Positions 37,413 through 47,500 are shown, counted from the first letter of the stretch. The stretch: DNA of 64,000 nucleotides from Earliella scabrosa (GCA_022605405.1 JABYQQ010000013.1:124001-188000), one strand, 5' to 3'. Numbers and translations: made by a program. The notes: generated by a model from the sequence alone, not told the origin.

Positions 37413-39051
37413 CTAGCCGTCACCGTCCTGCATGCCGGCCTCCCCAATATACAAGGCTCGTGAGAGCGTCCCACTCCTGTCAATGATCGCATAGCGGCCG
37501 CGGTCCTTGATGCGCCCGACGACGCACTGGATGGTGGTGATGTCGACGTAGTCCAGCGATCCGAGGCGGGTGTAGTAGTGAATATCGAGCGCGTCGTCGG
37601 ACTGCTCAATCTTGCAAGCTTGGATGACGGCGAATACGAGTGGTGTGGGTGTGAGGAGTCCGCATGATGCGTCGGCAGATAGAGTGAACTGGAGGATATG
37701 TTGCAACTGCCCGTAGAAGGTGCGTTTCACAAGTTGAATAGGGCGGTTGCGATAGCGTCTGTTAGTGTCCACCAGGAGCTCGTACTGTACAAACATTGGT
37801 GAGCCTTGTGCGTACAACTCGGCCTGGGCCCCGGAGAAATAATTCACGCACCCGGACATAACTAGCATCACGGCCATCTTGTGACCCTGCGTCCAGACTC
37901 AACGTGCGGATAGTGTCGCCATCTGGGAGAATGCGGACCTTGGCCCATTCCTGAACTTCAAGGGGAAGGCCGCGTCGTAAGTCTGCTGCAGTGAGTGTGT
38001 CAAACCGGGTGCCTAACGCAGAGACGAGCTTGTCCCGTGGGCCGCGTTCTAGAACCACAGCACGACGAGCTGGGAGGAGGACACAAGTGTCGTCTGGCAG
38101 AAGGGAGTGGTGAGAAAGGAGGACAAGGTGAGGGAGAGAATGCCGTACAACCGGTGATCGAGGTGCCACTCGTGAGAGCGCGGGGCGGTGAGAGTCTCAG
38201 CTCCGTCTTGACAGCCTGTCCATATCGGAGCTTGATCTGGTCGAGCCGCGCCCTGTCGAGAACGTGCCGGTTGAGAGAAGCATACGGGAAGCGGCGATTG
38301 GCGATCGCAGGCTGCAATGCGCCGCAATACCGCTCCATAGGGAACGCCCACGCGGCCCAAACAGGTCCGGCTTGTATTATGCTGTCTGCGATGTGGAGAA
38401 GCGCGTGGATCGTTAGCGGGACTGCAGGAAGGCGCTCGGGGTTCATCTGGTAGTAATATCTATGCAATGTATGAGCCAAATAACGGTTCATCTCGAGGGA
38501 ATGGAGAACTCACGTCTCATATGTTTGTACCCAAGAGATGAACCCAGAGCGAATATCCTCAACTTCCTCTACGGTCAGCTCGAATTGAAGGCACTGTCGG
38601 ACGAGCTTTATGAACTGCACAAGATGATCGTAGTACTTCTGTTGCTTGAACCGTCCACGGAGAAGCACGGGGGCGACGTATTGCATCCAGAATGATCGAG
38701 TGTCAGCGGTCCACGAGATCTTGTCGCTTGCAACGTTTGGTGGACGCGGCCCGAAGACATAAGGAATCGTACCTCCGGATTCCTCGCTTGCCAAGCCTAT
38801 AGCCTCCCAGACGGCTGATCCGAACTCGTAGTCTTCGCGGCCAGTATCCATGTCTTTATAGTTGCCTGACCAGAGGGCGATGAGGTTCTTCATGACGTTC
38901 TCGAAGATGAGATGCATGAAGTCGTATGGGAAGGAATGGGGAAACGAGAGGGAATGTAAGGTACTGAGGAGGGAGACACCTTTGACGCCGTACAACTTCG
39001 CCAACCGCTCGCTCTCGGCCGCCGTGGGGGCGAACTGGACGTCACGAGCGT
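37413..39051 (-). pseudogene. Plavaka transposase, C-terminal part (separated by LTR element)
   Basis: Begins in the exon with RDVQFAPTAAESERLAKLYG, then FPYDFMHLIFENVMKNLIALWSG, RSFWMQYVAPVLLRGRFK and VEEVEDIRSGFISWVQTYE. After an intron (38514 to about 38460) follow ERLPAVPLTIHALLHIADSI and FPMERYCGALQPAI. A further intron (about 38167-38098, GTGGCA...TGCCAG) joins the RALT end to CVLLPARR. Another, about 37889-37790, joins DASYVR to YELLVDTNRR. Then come FYGQLQHILQF and the conserved IQCVVGR...YAIIDRSGTLSRA end. These blocks are characteristic of Plavaka transposases. Broken only by the retrotransposon, so marked as a disrupted gene. Confidence 0.83.
39048..39051. other. target-site duplication, left copy
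   Basis: GCGT directly before the LTR that starts TGATGGG; the same GCGT follows the other LTR at 52307-52310. It can be read as 5 bp (AGCGT) if the terminal A of the LTR is assigned to the target. Removing one copy restores the Plavaka frame. Confidence 0.8.
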
Positions 39052-40056
39052 TGATGGGTGTGCTCCGGCTCTGTGTGCGGAAAGAAACAACTAAACCACA
39101 CTAAGAAACCAAGAACTCGAGAAGGTGGTGCGAGGTAGGGGATCTGGTTCCCGGGTTCGCAGGACGCGGACGCGGAGTCGACTCTCGAAAGGCTCTCGCG
39201 AAGGATCGCAGAGACCGCGGGGGAAGACTATGGAAGAGAGCTCGAAGGGGTGTGGCTAACTCAAGCTCTGCGGAGGGAACCCGCAGGACGGTGTTTCGAG
39301 ATGGGAAGAACGCAAATCGCAGGCGCAAACGCAAGTCGCTGTCGCAGACGCAAACGCAGACGCAAACGCACGCGTATTCGCTGAGTCTCGATGGGTGGGG
39401 GATTCGATTCCCTGGGGCTCCTGCCCTCGCACTACTCTAACTACACGATCCTGCGACCGTCCGCAACTCCGGAACGCGACAACCGAAAAACTTCTCGTAT
39501 CAACCCTTCCACCGCCCGCACCGTCCGCCTGATCCTCTCCCAACTGCGCGTGCCTTCGCCACATCCCCGTCCCGTCACCCTCAAACGCGGTCTTCGATCG
39601 CAATCTCGCCTCTCGACGAATCAGCCTCGAGGCTACCGGACGGTGGCTGTGCCCTCGATCCTCGGCACGTCCCTCCGCACGATCGCGTCCTCGCGCTCCC
39701 AAGTCTCGTCCGTCGGTCGCGATAGCTCGCAAGCTCGTGAGTGGCCAGCTTCGCATGACTCGGCCGAATGCCGCGCTCGCGACCCCCGCGCGCGATGTTC
39801 TTCCGCATCCTTGGCTCGCGGAACGTGCGTCCGAGGCTGCCTCGTCCCTCGCGTTGCGGAGCTCCGACCGGACCGTCGGGGAAATGAAGGGGTCTCGAAG
39901 TCGCGCGTGTTTTCGTGTGGTAGGGCCGCGCGCAGTCGGAAGGCTGGTGGGGCGCGGCTGCCGTCCGCGGGAAGGTCGCGCGAAGGGTTCGCGCGAAGGC
40001 GCGTCGCAGAGCGCGGGTCGACGAAATCGGGGCATGGCCGGTGCAGGTGCACAACA
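39052..40056 (-). repeat. 3' LTR
   Basis: 1,005 bp, TG...CA termini (plus-strand ends TGATGGGTG and GCACAACA). Reading base by base it matches the other LTR at a constant offset of 12,250 bp with no difference that I could find. It contains a short array of CGCAAACGCAGA-like hexamer units near 39310-39373. A 259-codon Arg-rich frame on the minus strand (39256-40035) recurs in both LTRs but looks like a product of base composition. Confidence 0.95.
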
Positions 40057-40068
40057 TCTCCCCCCCGC
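40057..40068 (-). promoter_or_regulatory. polypurine tract (plus-strand DNA primer)
   Basis: On the element's sense strand the sequence GCGGGGGGGAGA abuts the 3' LTR, the expected place for the RNase H-resistant primer of second-strand synthesis. Confidence 0.85.
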
Positions 40069-40109
40069 TAATATCGGGACTGTCCCCAGTCCCTCGAAGA
40101 CGGACGGGG

Positions 40110-40117
40110 ATAAAAGG
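40110..40117 (+). promoter_or_regulatory. TATA-like box of antisense gene 1
   Basis: ATAAAAGG, about 42 bp upstream of the start codon at 40152 and inside the element's internal region, just beyond the polypurine tract. Suggests an own promoter pointing away from the 3' LTR. Confidence 0.45.
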
Positions 40118-40151
40118 GGGGAACGCGCAGAAAGGGTTTCCGCACCTAACC

Positions 40152-40738
40152 ATGTCTTCGCCGCTTCCTCCGGACCTTCGCGAACGCGCCATCTCCGTCG
40201 CGATCCAAGCTCTCGAGCGAGCCGTCTTCGACCTCGAAACGCTCGCAGACGCCAACACCGAGTCGGACGCGGGTCACATCGCGGACATGTACATCGGGAT
40301 CATCCAGCTCCTGGTATGTCCTGTCTGTATTCCGTCTCGCGTGCGCTAACCCCTCACTCGTAGCGTCCGCTCATAGTCTTCAACTCCTCGCTTAACGCGG
40401 CGGCGCAATACGTGACTCGCACGCGCGACGCGCTTGAACGCGGTTGGCCCGACTTTGGGACGCGCTTCGCGAACGAGTTCTCGGACCAGGTTGTCGGGGT
40501 CCGCCGCAGCGCGCGTCTCGACAGCTTGATGACCGAGGTTGCCGCCGTCCGCGTTCGACTCCGCGAAGTTCGCCTCATCCGCCAGACCCTAGCCCGCGCC
40601 AACCAACACGACGTCCACTTCCTCATCCGCCTCGACGACGTCATCCTGGCCTTGGACCGCGAACAGACGGGGCTCGACTTCGAAATAGCGGCGTTGCGCG
40701 ACCAGAACAGGCGGGCGCTCCTTGCCGCGGACTGCTGA
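40152..40738 (+). CDS. antisense accessory gene 1 of the LTR element (helical protein, unknown)
   Basis: Two exons, 40152-40313 and 40364-40738, give a 178-residue protein. The 50-nt intron has a GTATGT donor, a CTAAC branch site (GCGCTAACCC) and a TAG acceptor; it is not a multiple of three, so splicing is required for the full product. The ATG sits in CACC-like context (AACCATG). The product is mostly alpha-helical, rich in Ala/Arg/Leu, with heptad-like C-terminal helices (VRLREVRLIRQTLARANQ and LALDREQTGLDFEIAALRDQN). No homology recognised. It runs opposite to gag and pol. Together with the next two genes it forms a compact plus-strand cassette. Confidence 0.72.
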
Positions 40739-40916
40739 GGGATGTTCGCGATGGGCGGCCGCGGCATAGGGGTCGCGGGGAACGGTCCATAGAGGGGATA
40801 GGGTAGATCGCGATTGTCGTTGATACGGAAATTCTGTAGCCCTTGAGACGCCACCAGTGTCGAGGGATTTAAGTCGTCGAGCGTCGCAAAGACGTCCCGC
40901 AACATCCTCTCGCACC

Positions 40917-41561
40917 ATGCCTTCACTGGGTTCCCAGATGGTTGAGCGCGCGATCTCGTACCGCGAAATGATCTCGCGGTTCTACCCTCTCGTCCGCCTT
41001 CGCACTGAGCACCTGCTTGACGCCATCGACGCTCAAGTGGCCCGCGGCCCCGGTCCGGGTCCCGTTGGTGCCGGCACCGCTCTAGACTTCGCCCTTCTCG
41101 TCGACCAGCTTGCGGAGTGTTACGTGAGCGCTGCTTCCATTTTTGATCGCCGGCGCCGCTTAATGAAATCGCAGATCATCCTCACCGCACTCCTCGAGGG
41201 CGACGGCGAATTCCACTCCGGCGTCAAGGATCGACTCCGCCTCGCGTTCGCGTCGGTCGAGGGCGGCCCCACGCTCGTCGAGCAGTTCAACAAGACCGTC
41301 GACGCCGCGCGCCCCGGTATCCGCTTGAGGTACCTCGAGGCGTACCGCGCTGTCTTCGCGTACGAGCAGGCCACCGTCGCTTCCATTCAACAGATCGCCG
41401 CGCGCCAGCTGTCACACGTCGCCGGAGAAGCCCGCGCGCGCGTCAAGTTGCTGCAGGACGACATCCACCGAATTGACCAGGAGACTGCCCGACTTGGGGG
41501 CGCAGTCCCTCAGCGCAGGTCCCTGATTGACCGCCTCGACACTGGTTCTGAGGAGTTCTGA
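40917..41561 (+). CDS. antisense accessory gene 2 of the LTR element (helical protein, unknown)
   Basis: Single open frame. The start at 40917 has good context (GCACCATGC) and a TTTAAG box lies about 45 bp upstream (40866-40873); an in-frame ATG at 40857 is also possible. 214 residues, nearly all predicted helix: SQMVERAISYREMISRF, RTEHLLDAIDAQV, LLVDQLAECYVSAASIFDRRRRLMKS, and a long C-terminal coiled coil around HVAGEARARVKLLQDDIHRIDQETARL. Size and helical make-up resemble antisense gene 1, so distant paralogy is possible, but I cannot align them convincingly. It begins 178 bp after gene 1 and ends 234 bp before the start of gene 3. Confidence 0.7.
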   Translation: MPSLGSQMVERAISYREMISRFYPLVRLRTEHLLDAIDAQVARGPGPGPVGAGTALDFALLVDQLAECYVSAASIFDRRRRLMKSQIILTALLEGDGEFHSGVKDRLRLAFASVEGGPTLVEQFNKTVDAARPGIRLRYLEAYRAVFAYEQATVASIQQIAARQLSHVAGEARARVKLLQDDIHRIDQETARLGGAVPQRRSLIDRLDTGSEEF

Positions 41562-41794
41562 GGAGGAAGGGGCGGCGATGTAGCGTAGAAGCCCGCGACC
41601 CTGTACTTCGCCGTTCGTCGAGCTGAAATTGTAGTGCGCGCGCGCAGCTCTTGTCCGCCGCGCCCGAGTTCATAACGCGTGCCTTCCGTCCGGTTCGCCC
41701 TTCAGCCCCTCTTCTCGTTCCGCCTTCCGCCCCTCGCTCAACTCGTCCCTCGTCTTCTTCGTCTCAGCCCATCCCGCACACCCGCCTCGCCACC

Positions 41795-43825
41795 ATGTCC
41801 TCGCCTCCGCCTCCCGAGTCCTCCAACACCATGGACACCCGCGCCGACGATCCCGCGACCGACGCCGCCGAAGTTGAGCTCCAGTCCAACGACGAAGACC
41901 TGCGCGTCGGCACTCCGTACGCGCCCGACGAGCTGCAAGAGCTCCTCCGCCTGTACACGCCCGAGGAGCTCCAGTCTGGCGGCGAGGAGGCCGCGAAAGA
42001 CTTCGCGCGCCGTTTCGTCCACATCGCCGTAAGTCCCGCGCCCCTTCGCGACTCCTGTCCGCAGCCACTAACCGCTTCGCAGTACTCGCTCGAGGACCCG
42101 TTCCAGTCGGACGACCTCTTCCCGGAGTTTTGGGAGCGGTTCGCTCCGCACGCTTCCCCTCGCTTGCAGGAGGTCGTCCTCCTCGTCTTCTCGGTCCGCA
42201 CTCGCGAGTCCCGGAGCGCCTCGCTCGAGGTGGAGCTCGCGGACTTGGAGACCAGCCGCCCGGACCACACGACTACGCCGCGCCAGGAGAAGGTGGTCAG
42301 GGCCCGCATGTTGGTGACCGACTGGGAGCGTAAGTCCTCGCGCGCCCCTCCTCTCTTGTCTTCTTCAGCTAACCGTCCCTCCTTTTGTCCCCCAGTCAAG
42401 CGCATCCGGGAGATCAAAGACTTCCGCCTGCTCAGGTCGGAGCCCATTCCCCTCCCGGTCGGCCTTGCCATCCTCGCCGGCGGCCTCTCTCGCCACTACC
42501 CTCGCCGCTCGACCGCGGAGCCGCCTAGCGCGCCCGTGACTCCCGGAGCGCCCTCGCGTGCACTGCTCCCTCCCGCGACGATCTCGACTCCGGTGCGCAT
42601 CAAGAAGGAGAAGCCCGATCCCGCGCCGGCTAAGGGCAAGCGCCGCGCGGTCTCGCAAGATGTCTCCGCGGACGAGGCTGATGCGGCCGCTGACTCCGAT
42701 GTCGTCGAGGTGAGCGAGGTCGTCCGTCCCCCTCCTGCCCACGGCACGCGCGCGCAACGCAAGGAGAAGATCGCCGCGCGGCCCGAGTCCGTCCGCAAGA
42801 GGGCCAAGGTCGTCGAGGTCTTGGAGTCCGAAGAGGAGGAGCTCGCGACCGCCGCAAAGCCCGATGACGCCGCAGACGACCCGCCCGCTTCCACTACGCC
42901 CGCCGCCCCCGTCGCCATCCTTCCCAACTCGAAGTACGCGCTCGAGTTCTTCGAGCCCTGCGACGAGTGCAAGACGCGCAAGTTCCCCATCTGCGTCCGT
43001 ACGCACGACGAGCGCGGCCTCTCCTGCGACTTCTGCGGGCACCGCTCGCGGAACATGCAGTGCACCCGCCGCGGCCTGAACTCGTACGGCGAGTTGAAGA
43101 CCAAGAGTAGGTCGACCTCCGTCGCGCTTCGTCGGTTCTACGCTGACTCGTCCCTTGTCGCAGAGAAGGGCGGTCGGCTTCTCGCGCAGTACAACGGCGT
43201 CGGTTTCGTCTTCCGCTCCTTCAAGACTCAGCTGCCCGAGTACCGCGTGCAAGCTGTCCAGGCCGTCCGCGCGTTCGAGAACGACCCGCCCAAGATCCGC
43301 GTCGCGCGCCCGAAGGAGCTGGCCGCGCGCGCCGGGCCTCCCGCTCCCACCGCCTACCCCATCATCGACCAGAACGGGTTCCTCCTTGAGGCCTACGATG
43401 GCGCCGCGCCCGAGAAGTCCGCGAAGGGCCCGCCGCTCCCGGAGTGCTACCCGCCGGAGAAGACCCCCGAGCCGACGCCTGCGCCCGCGAAGAAGAAGAA
43501 GGCCAAGACGTCGTCGGAGGGCGCGTCGGCTTCGGCTTCGAAGTCGTCTCGCGAGGTCGCCCCGCCTGCGGACCTCAGCCCGGCCGTGTCGAAGAAGGTC
43601 GCCGCATGCCGCAAGCGCGCGAACGTTTTGCTCGGCGAGATCGTCGAGCACGTCGAGGAACTCATTGCCGTCCGCGACCAGGAGGAGGAGTACACCGGCC
43701 AGGACTTCGGTGAGGCCGACCTGGACGATTCGGTTCGCGTTCCCGACCTGCTGACCTTCGCGGAGGTCGTCGACTCTCGCGAGTCCGACGCGCGGGTGTG
43801 GACCGTGCTCCGCAAGAATCAGTAG
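41795..43825 (+). CDS. antisense accessory gene 3 of the LTR element (Cys-cluster, possible DNA-binding protein)
   Basis: Start at 41795 (CACCATGTCC); the frame stays open upstream to 41651, so a longer start is possible. Three introns are visible: 42029-42082, 42330-42395 and 43107-43163. All have GTAAGT or GTAGGT donors and CAG acceptors; the first two have a CTAAC branch site and the third a CTGAC one. All are multiples of three (54, 66, 57 nt) and lack stops. The spliced protein has 617 residues. The N-terminus is acidic and helical, followed by basic Lys/Arg and acidic stretches (RKRAKVVEVLESEEEE). A six-cysteine cluster near residue 350 has spacing C-x2-C-x7-C-x10-C-x2-C-x8-C, close to the fungal Zn2Cys6 pattern. 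A KKKKAK patch and a helical C-terminal domain ending FAEVVDSRESDARVWTVL follow. Nuclear DNA-binding is inferred only. Confidence 0.75.
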   Translation: MSSPPPPESSNTMDTRADDPATDAAEVELQSNDEDLRVGTPYAPDELQELLRLYTPEELQSGGEEAAKDFARRFVHIAVSPAPLRDSCPQPLTASQYSLEDPFQSDDLFPEFWERFAPHASPRLQEVVLLVFSVRTRESRSASLEVELADLETSRPDHTTTPRQEKVVRARMLVTDWERKSSRAPPLLSSSANRPSFCPPVKRIREIKDFRLLRSEPIPLPVGLAILAGGLSRHYPRRSTAEPPSAPVTPGAPSRALLPPATISTPVRIKKEKPDPAPAKGKRRAVSQDVSADEADAAADSDVVEVSEVVRPPPAHGTRAQRKEKIAARPESVRKRAKVVEVLESEEEELATAAKPDDAADDPPASTTPAAPVAILPNSKYALEFFEPCDECKTRKFPICVRTHDERGLSCDFCGHRSRNMQCTRRGLNSYGELKTKSRSTSVALRRFYADSSLVAEKGGRLLAQYNGVGFVFRSFKTQLPEYRVQAVQAVRAFENDPPKIRVARPKELAARAGPPAPTAYPIIDQNGFLLEAYDGAAPEKSAKGPPLPECYPPEKTPEPTPAPAKKKKAKTSSEGASASASKSSREVAPPADLSPAVSKKVAACRKRANVLLGEIVEHVEELIAVRDQEEEYTGQDFGEADLDDSVRVPDLLTFAEVVDSRESDARVWTVLRKNQ

Positions 43826-44229
43826 GGGCCTCGCGCTCTCGTCGCGGGGCGCGCCTCAGTCGTGCCGCTATCGCAGCTCCGCTGTTGGCGCGCACATTCC
43901 GCGATCCTGGAGCTCGTGAATGCTGAGGCCGGTCCTCGCAGTCGCGCTTCGCGGGTCGCGGTCGCAGGCCGCTCCGCCGTGGTTCCCGGGCTTCCCTTTC
44001 TCGTCGTCTTCGTCCTCGCGCTCGCCCGTCTCGCTCTCCCTTCGCATCCCGCTCTCGCCATCGCTCTCGCCCGTCCCCCGCATCGCATCGCATCCCAGTC
44101 CCGTCCCGTCTCGAACTCGTGTCCCGTCGTCAAGTATCGTAAAAATGTATCGTAAAAGTAGTCGTAAGCTTCGTTTTGTGGCTGTTGTTTTGTAGTTTTT
44201 GTTTTCGTCATTTGCTTTCTTGTTTTATC

Positions 44230-44235
44230 AATAAA
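44230..44235 (+). terminator. possible polyadenylation signal for antisense gene 3
   Basis: AATAAA about 405 bp after the stop codon, in a T-rich stretch. Position is plausible for a fungal 3' UTR; function is inferred. Confidence 0.35.
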
Positions 44236-44495
44236 CTGTGTGATAGAAAGAGTGTGTGATTGACTTAAGTAAAAGTGTGACTGGTCTTCGAAGTAGTAAG
44301 TAAAGGAATGTCCCGCAGGGAAGTCCCGCGGGACGGTTCTGCGGAAAGAGTTCGCGAAATGGGTATATAGTAAGGAAAGTGTGTCGCAAAACAAGGCCGC
44401 GATAGGCGTTCGCGGGCTGTCGAAAGTCAGAGTTCGGAAATCGAAAAGAGCAAGTGATCGCAGGATAACCGTGTCCGAGTCATGTATCGTACCTC

Positions 44496-44510
44496 CTCCC
44501 CCCCGCTAAT
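44496..44510 (-). promoter_or_regulatory. internal second copy of the polypurine tract
   Basis: The 15-mer ATTAGCGGGGGGGAG on the sense strand is identical to that at 40072-40058 next to the 3' LTR. It lies about 47 bp beyond the pol stop codon, where a polypurine tract would lie if the accessory cassette were absent. Confidence 0.7.
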
Positions 44511-44556
44511 GTTGTCGACGTCCTCGTCGACGTCCCATCTTCGCGCACAAGAGCGC

Positions 44557-47500
44557 CTAATCTTCTTCGGCCTCCTCGGGCTCTCCCAGCCCTTCGTCCT
44601 CAAACGTCTCCTCGCTCTCCTCCATCTCGCGGATTCGTCTCGCGTCGACATCTAAGTCCTCCATCCTAAAAGGTATGGGGCTCTTCCTCGCGAGATACGG
44701 GATCAGTCGGAACGCGGCGATAGGGCGATCGTGCACGGCGCCGTCGAGTTCCGCGACGATGTAAGCGCCGCCCCGGTTGCGCGAGATGACCACCAGCGGA
44801 CCCAAGTATCGCGCGCGCATCTTGCGGTTTAGCGACTTCTCGATCGCAGTATTCCGCATGAGAACCAAACGACCGGGCTTGAAGTCGAAAGCCTTTGTCG
44901 TATACGCGTGGTGCTCCTCGTACAGTTCCGCGGCGCGAACTCGGCTCGCGTAGACCTTCGAGCGCAGTCGCGAGATTTGCTCGGGGCGCTTCTGCAGGGC
45001 GATCGCGCGCTGGGTGATGAGCTCGGTGGTCGAGATCATTTTGTTAGCCGTCGGCAAGAGGTAGGTTGCTTCCGCGATGTCGAGGGGCATGATCGGGTGC
45101 GTGCCTGTGACTGCATAGTACGGCGAGCAGCCCATTCGGCGTCGAACAGTGATCCGGTCCGCCCAGAGGACAGAGTAGACTCGCGAGACCCACTGACTCG
45201 GGTCTCCCTCGCAGGCCTTGTAGAGTGCGTCGCGTACGTGGAAGTGCGGGCGCTCGACGATTCCGTTCGCCTGCGAGTTGTAGCCTGAGATCCGAATGTG
45301 GTAGACGTGGTAGGTCTTCGCGATGTACTCGAGCGCGGCGACAAAGGGCGTCCCGTTGTCCGAGATGATCTCGCAGACGGCGCCCCAGCGACAAAGCAAG
45401 TCCTGGTAGATCCAGTCGCCGATCGCCTTCGCGGTCTGCGCCGTGCTCGCGCGTCCTTCGCAGTAGGTCGTCATCGCGCAGCGCGCGTGGAAGAAGTATC
45501 GGTACCGCCCCGGCATCTCCATGCAGTCGACGTGCACACGCATCATCGGGGGCGCGGGGATGGGGACCGTTGGGGGAATGCGAACTTTGGTGGTCTGTCG
45601 CACTTGGCACTGATGGCACGACCGCACGTACCACGCGATGTCCGCCTTCATCTCGGGCCACCAGAAGCGGTCCGCGAGGAAAGAGGTTGTCGCGGCAATC
45701 CCGCGGTGTCCGACGTAGTCGTGCATCTCGACGAGCGCTTGAGGTCGCTTCTCCGCCTCGAGGACGCGACGATGGTGCCCATCGCGTCCTACTTTCCACA
45801 GGCGGTCGTCGCGGAGGAAAAACTGGGAAGCGTACTTCGCGAACTTATCTGCCTCGCGTGATTCCATCGCGGGTCGTTCGCCAGTCGCGAGCCAGTGTTT
45901 GACTTCTTCGATTCTGAAGTCGAAGTCGCGCGCGATCGCGGTTCGCGGAAAGTCGCTGTACGGCGGCCGCGCGATCACAGGGAGCTTCGCGGCGGTTCCG
46001 CTCGTCTGCTGCATGAGAGTCTCGACTTCGTCGATGCTTCGCGGGACTGAGAAGTCGATCGCAGCGTCCCCGAGTCGCGGAGGAGGGTTTATAAGGTGCA
46101 TGAAGCCGTACATATTGTCGACCCAGTCCTCAAACTCCTCCCCGTCGTCCTCGTCGGGCTTGTCGTCTGGCTGCGCGGGTCGTCTGCTGAGGCCGTCCGG
46201 GGTATGGCTCTTTCCCGGAACGTGCACGAGGTCGAAGTGGAACATCTTGATCGCGATGATCCAGCGATTCATCACCGCAGATGGCGCGACGTCAGGGTTC
46301 GCGAGCATGTCCTTAATCGCGGTCGCGTCCGTCTCGACGACGAGCTTGCGCACGCCTACCAAGTGGAAGCGGAGCGCGCGAAGCGCGCGGAAAAGACCGT
46401 AGAGTTCGAGTTTCGGCTGCGAGAATCTCGCTTCGCGATCGTTCAGGGTGATGGAACAGAACCTGCTGTAGTAGCGCCTCCGCGGGTCCTCTTGGTCTTC
46501 TTGACATAAGTGGAAGCCGACCGCGATCTTAGACGTATCGACGGACAGAATCACGGGAGCGTCGGACTCGTAGTCGATCGCGCGGAGCGCCGGAGACGCG
46601 AGGAGCGCGTCCTTGAGGGTCTGCATTGCGAGCTCTTGTTCCGAGCCCCATTCGAACTGCGCGTCCTTTCGCAGAAGACGGTTGAGAGGGTGCGCCTTCG
46701 TCGCGTAGTCCTTGATAAAGATCCTCGCGACTCCGACGGTCCCTAGGAAAGCGCGAACCTCAGACACATTGGCACACGGGCCCCAGTTCAGGACAGCCTC
46801 GACGCCTTTCGGTTCCGGGACGCGACCTTCCGGGGTGCAGTGGTGTCCGACCGCGGTGAACTCCGGCGCTGCGCACCGAATCTTCTTCCCGCTGAAGGTG
46901 CCTCCTGCGTGCTTGACTCGCTGAACGATCCGATTGACGTCCTGCAGATGCTCCCACACGTAGCGCCGAACTCCGGGATTCTCGGGGATCGTCTCGTAGG
47001 TTCCGTCCTCGCGGCGGTATGCGCTCGCGGGACCGATCACCGTAACGTCGTCGATGTAGGGGATAGTGTACGCGGGGATCTCGGGTTGTAGGATGAAGGT
47101 TACGTCGTCGTGGAATATGGGAACTGAGTTCGCCCAGCCCATAGGAAGTGTGGTGAGGCGCATCGCGCCGAAGGGTGTTTGGAAGGTGGTAAGGTCTCGC
47201 GACTCTTCTTCGAGCTCGCGTTCGTCATAGCCGACGTAGAGATCGAGCGTGGTTCCGCAGGCGCGTCCCGCGAATCTCTCCGCCATATGGTCGGGGATCG
47301 GGGGCACGCCGCTGTGCTGAATCGTGACCTTGTTCAGCGGCTCGAGCGAATGGACGATCCGGATGTTCCCGTCCTTCTTGAGCACGCAGAACCATCGCGA
47401 CCGGTAGGACGCGTTTGACGGCTCGTAAACTCCGGAGTCGATCTTCTTGCGGATGAGCGCGATGACCTGATTGTAGATGCCGGGAGGGATGGGGAAGTTC

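Larger units (their letters stand above)
43826..44556. other. region between antisense gene 3 and pol 3' ends
   Basis: Contains AT-richer DNA at 44130-44280 with TATCGTAAAA repeats and an AATAAA at 44230-44235, suitable as polyadenylation signal for the plus-strand cassette; a TATATA at 44363; and the second polypurine tract copy. The genes on the two sides converge here. No further ORF is supported. Confidence 0.5.

Noticed and set aside
39395..39425. tRNA T-arm-like GATTCGATTCCCTGGGGCT in the LTR
   Set aside because: No matching acceptor stem or anticodon arm nearby; present in both LTRs.
39256..40035. 259-codon Arg-rich minus-strand ORF inside each LTR
   Set aside because: Identical in both LTRs simply because the LTRs are identical; composition-driven, no motif, overlapping equally long frames on the other strand.
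42365..43651. 428-codon minus-strand ORF opposite antisense gene 3 of the LTR element
   Set aside because: Reads in the element's sense direction, so it was considered as a third element gene. But it is almost only Arg/Leu/Gly/Ala, has no domain, ends inside an intron region of gene 3, and the plus strand has proper introns and a Cys cluster.
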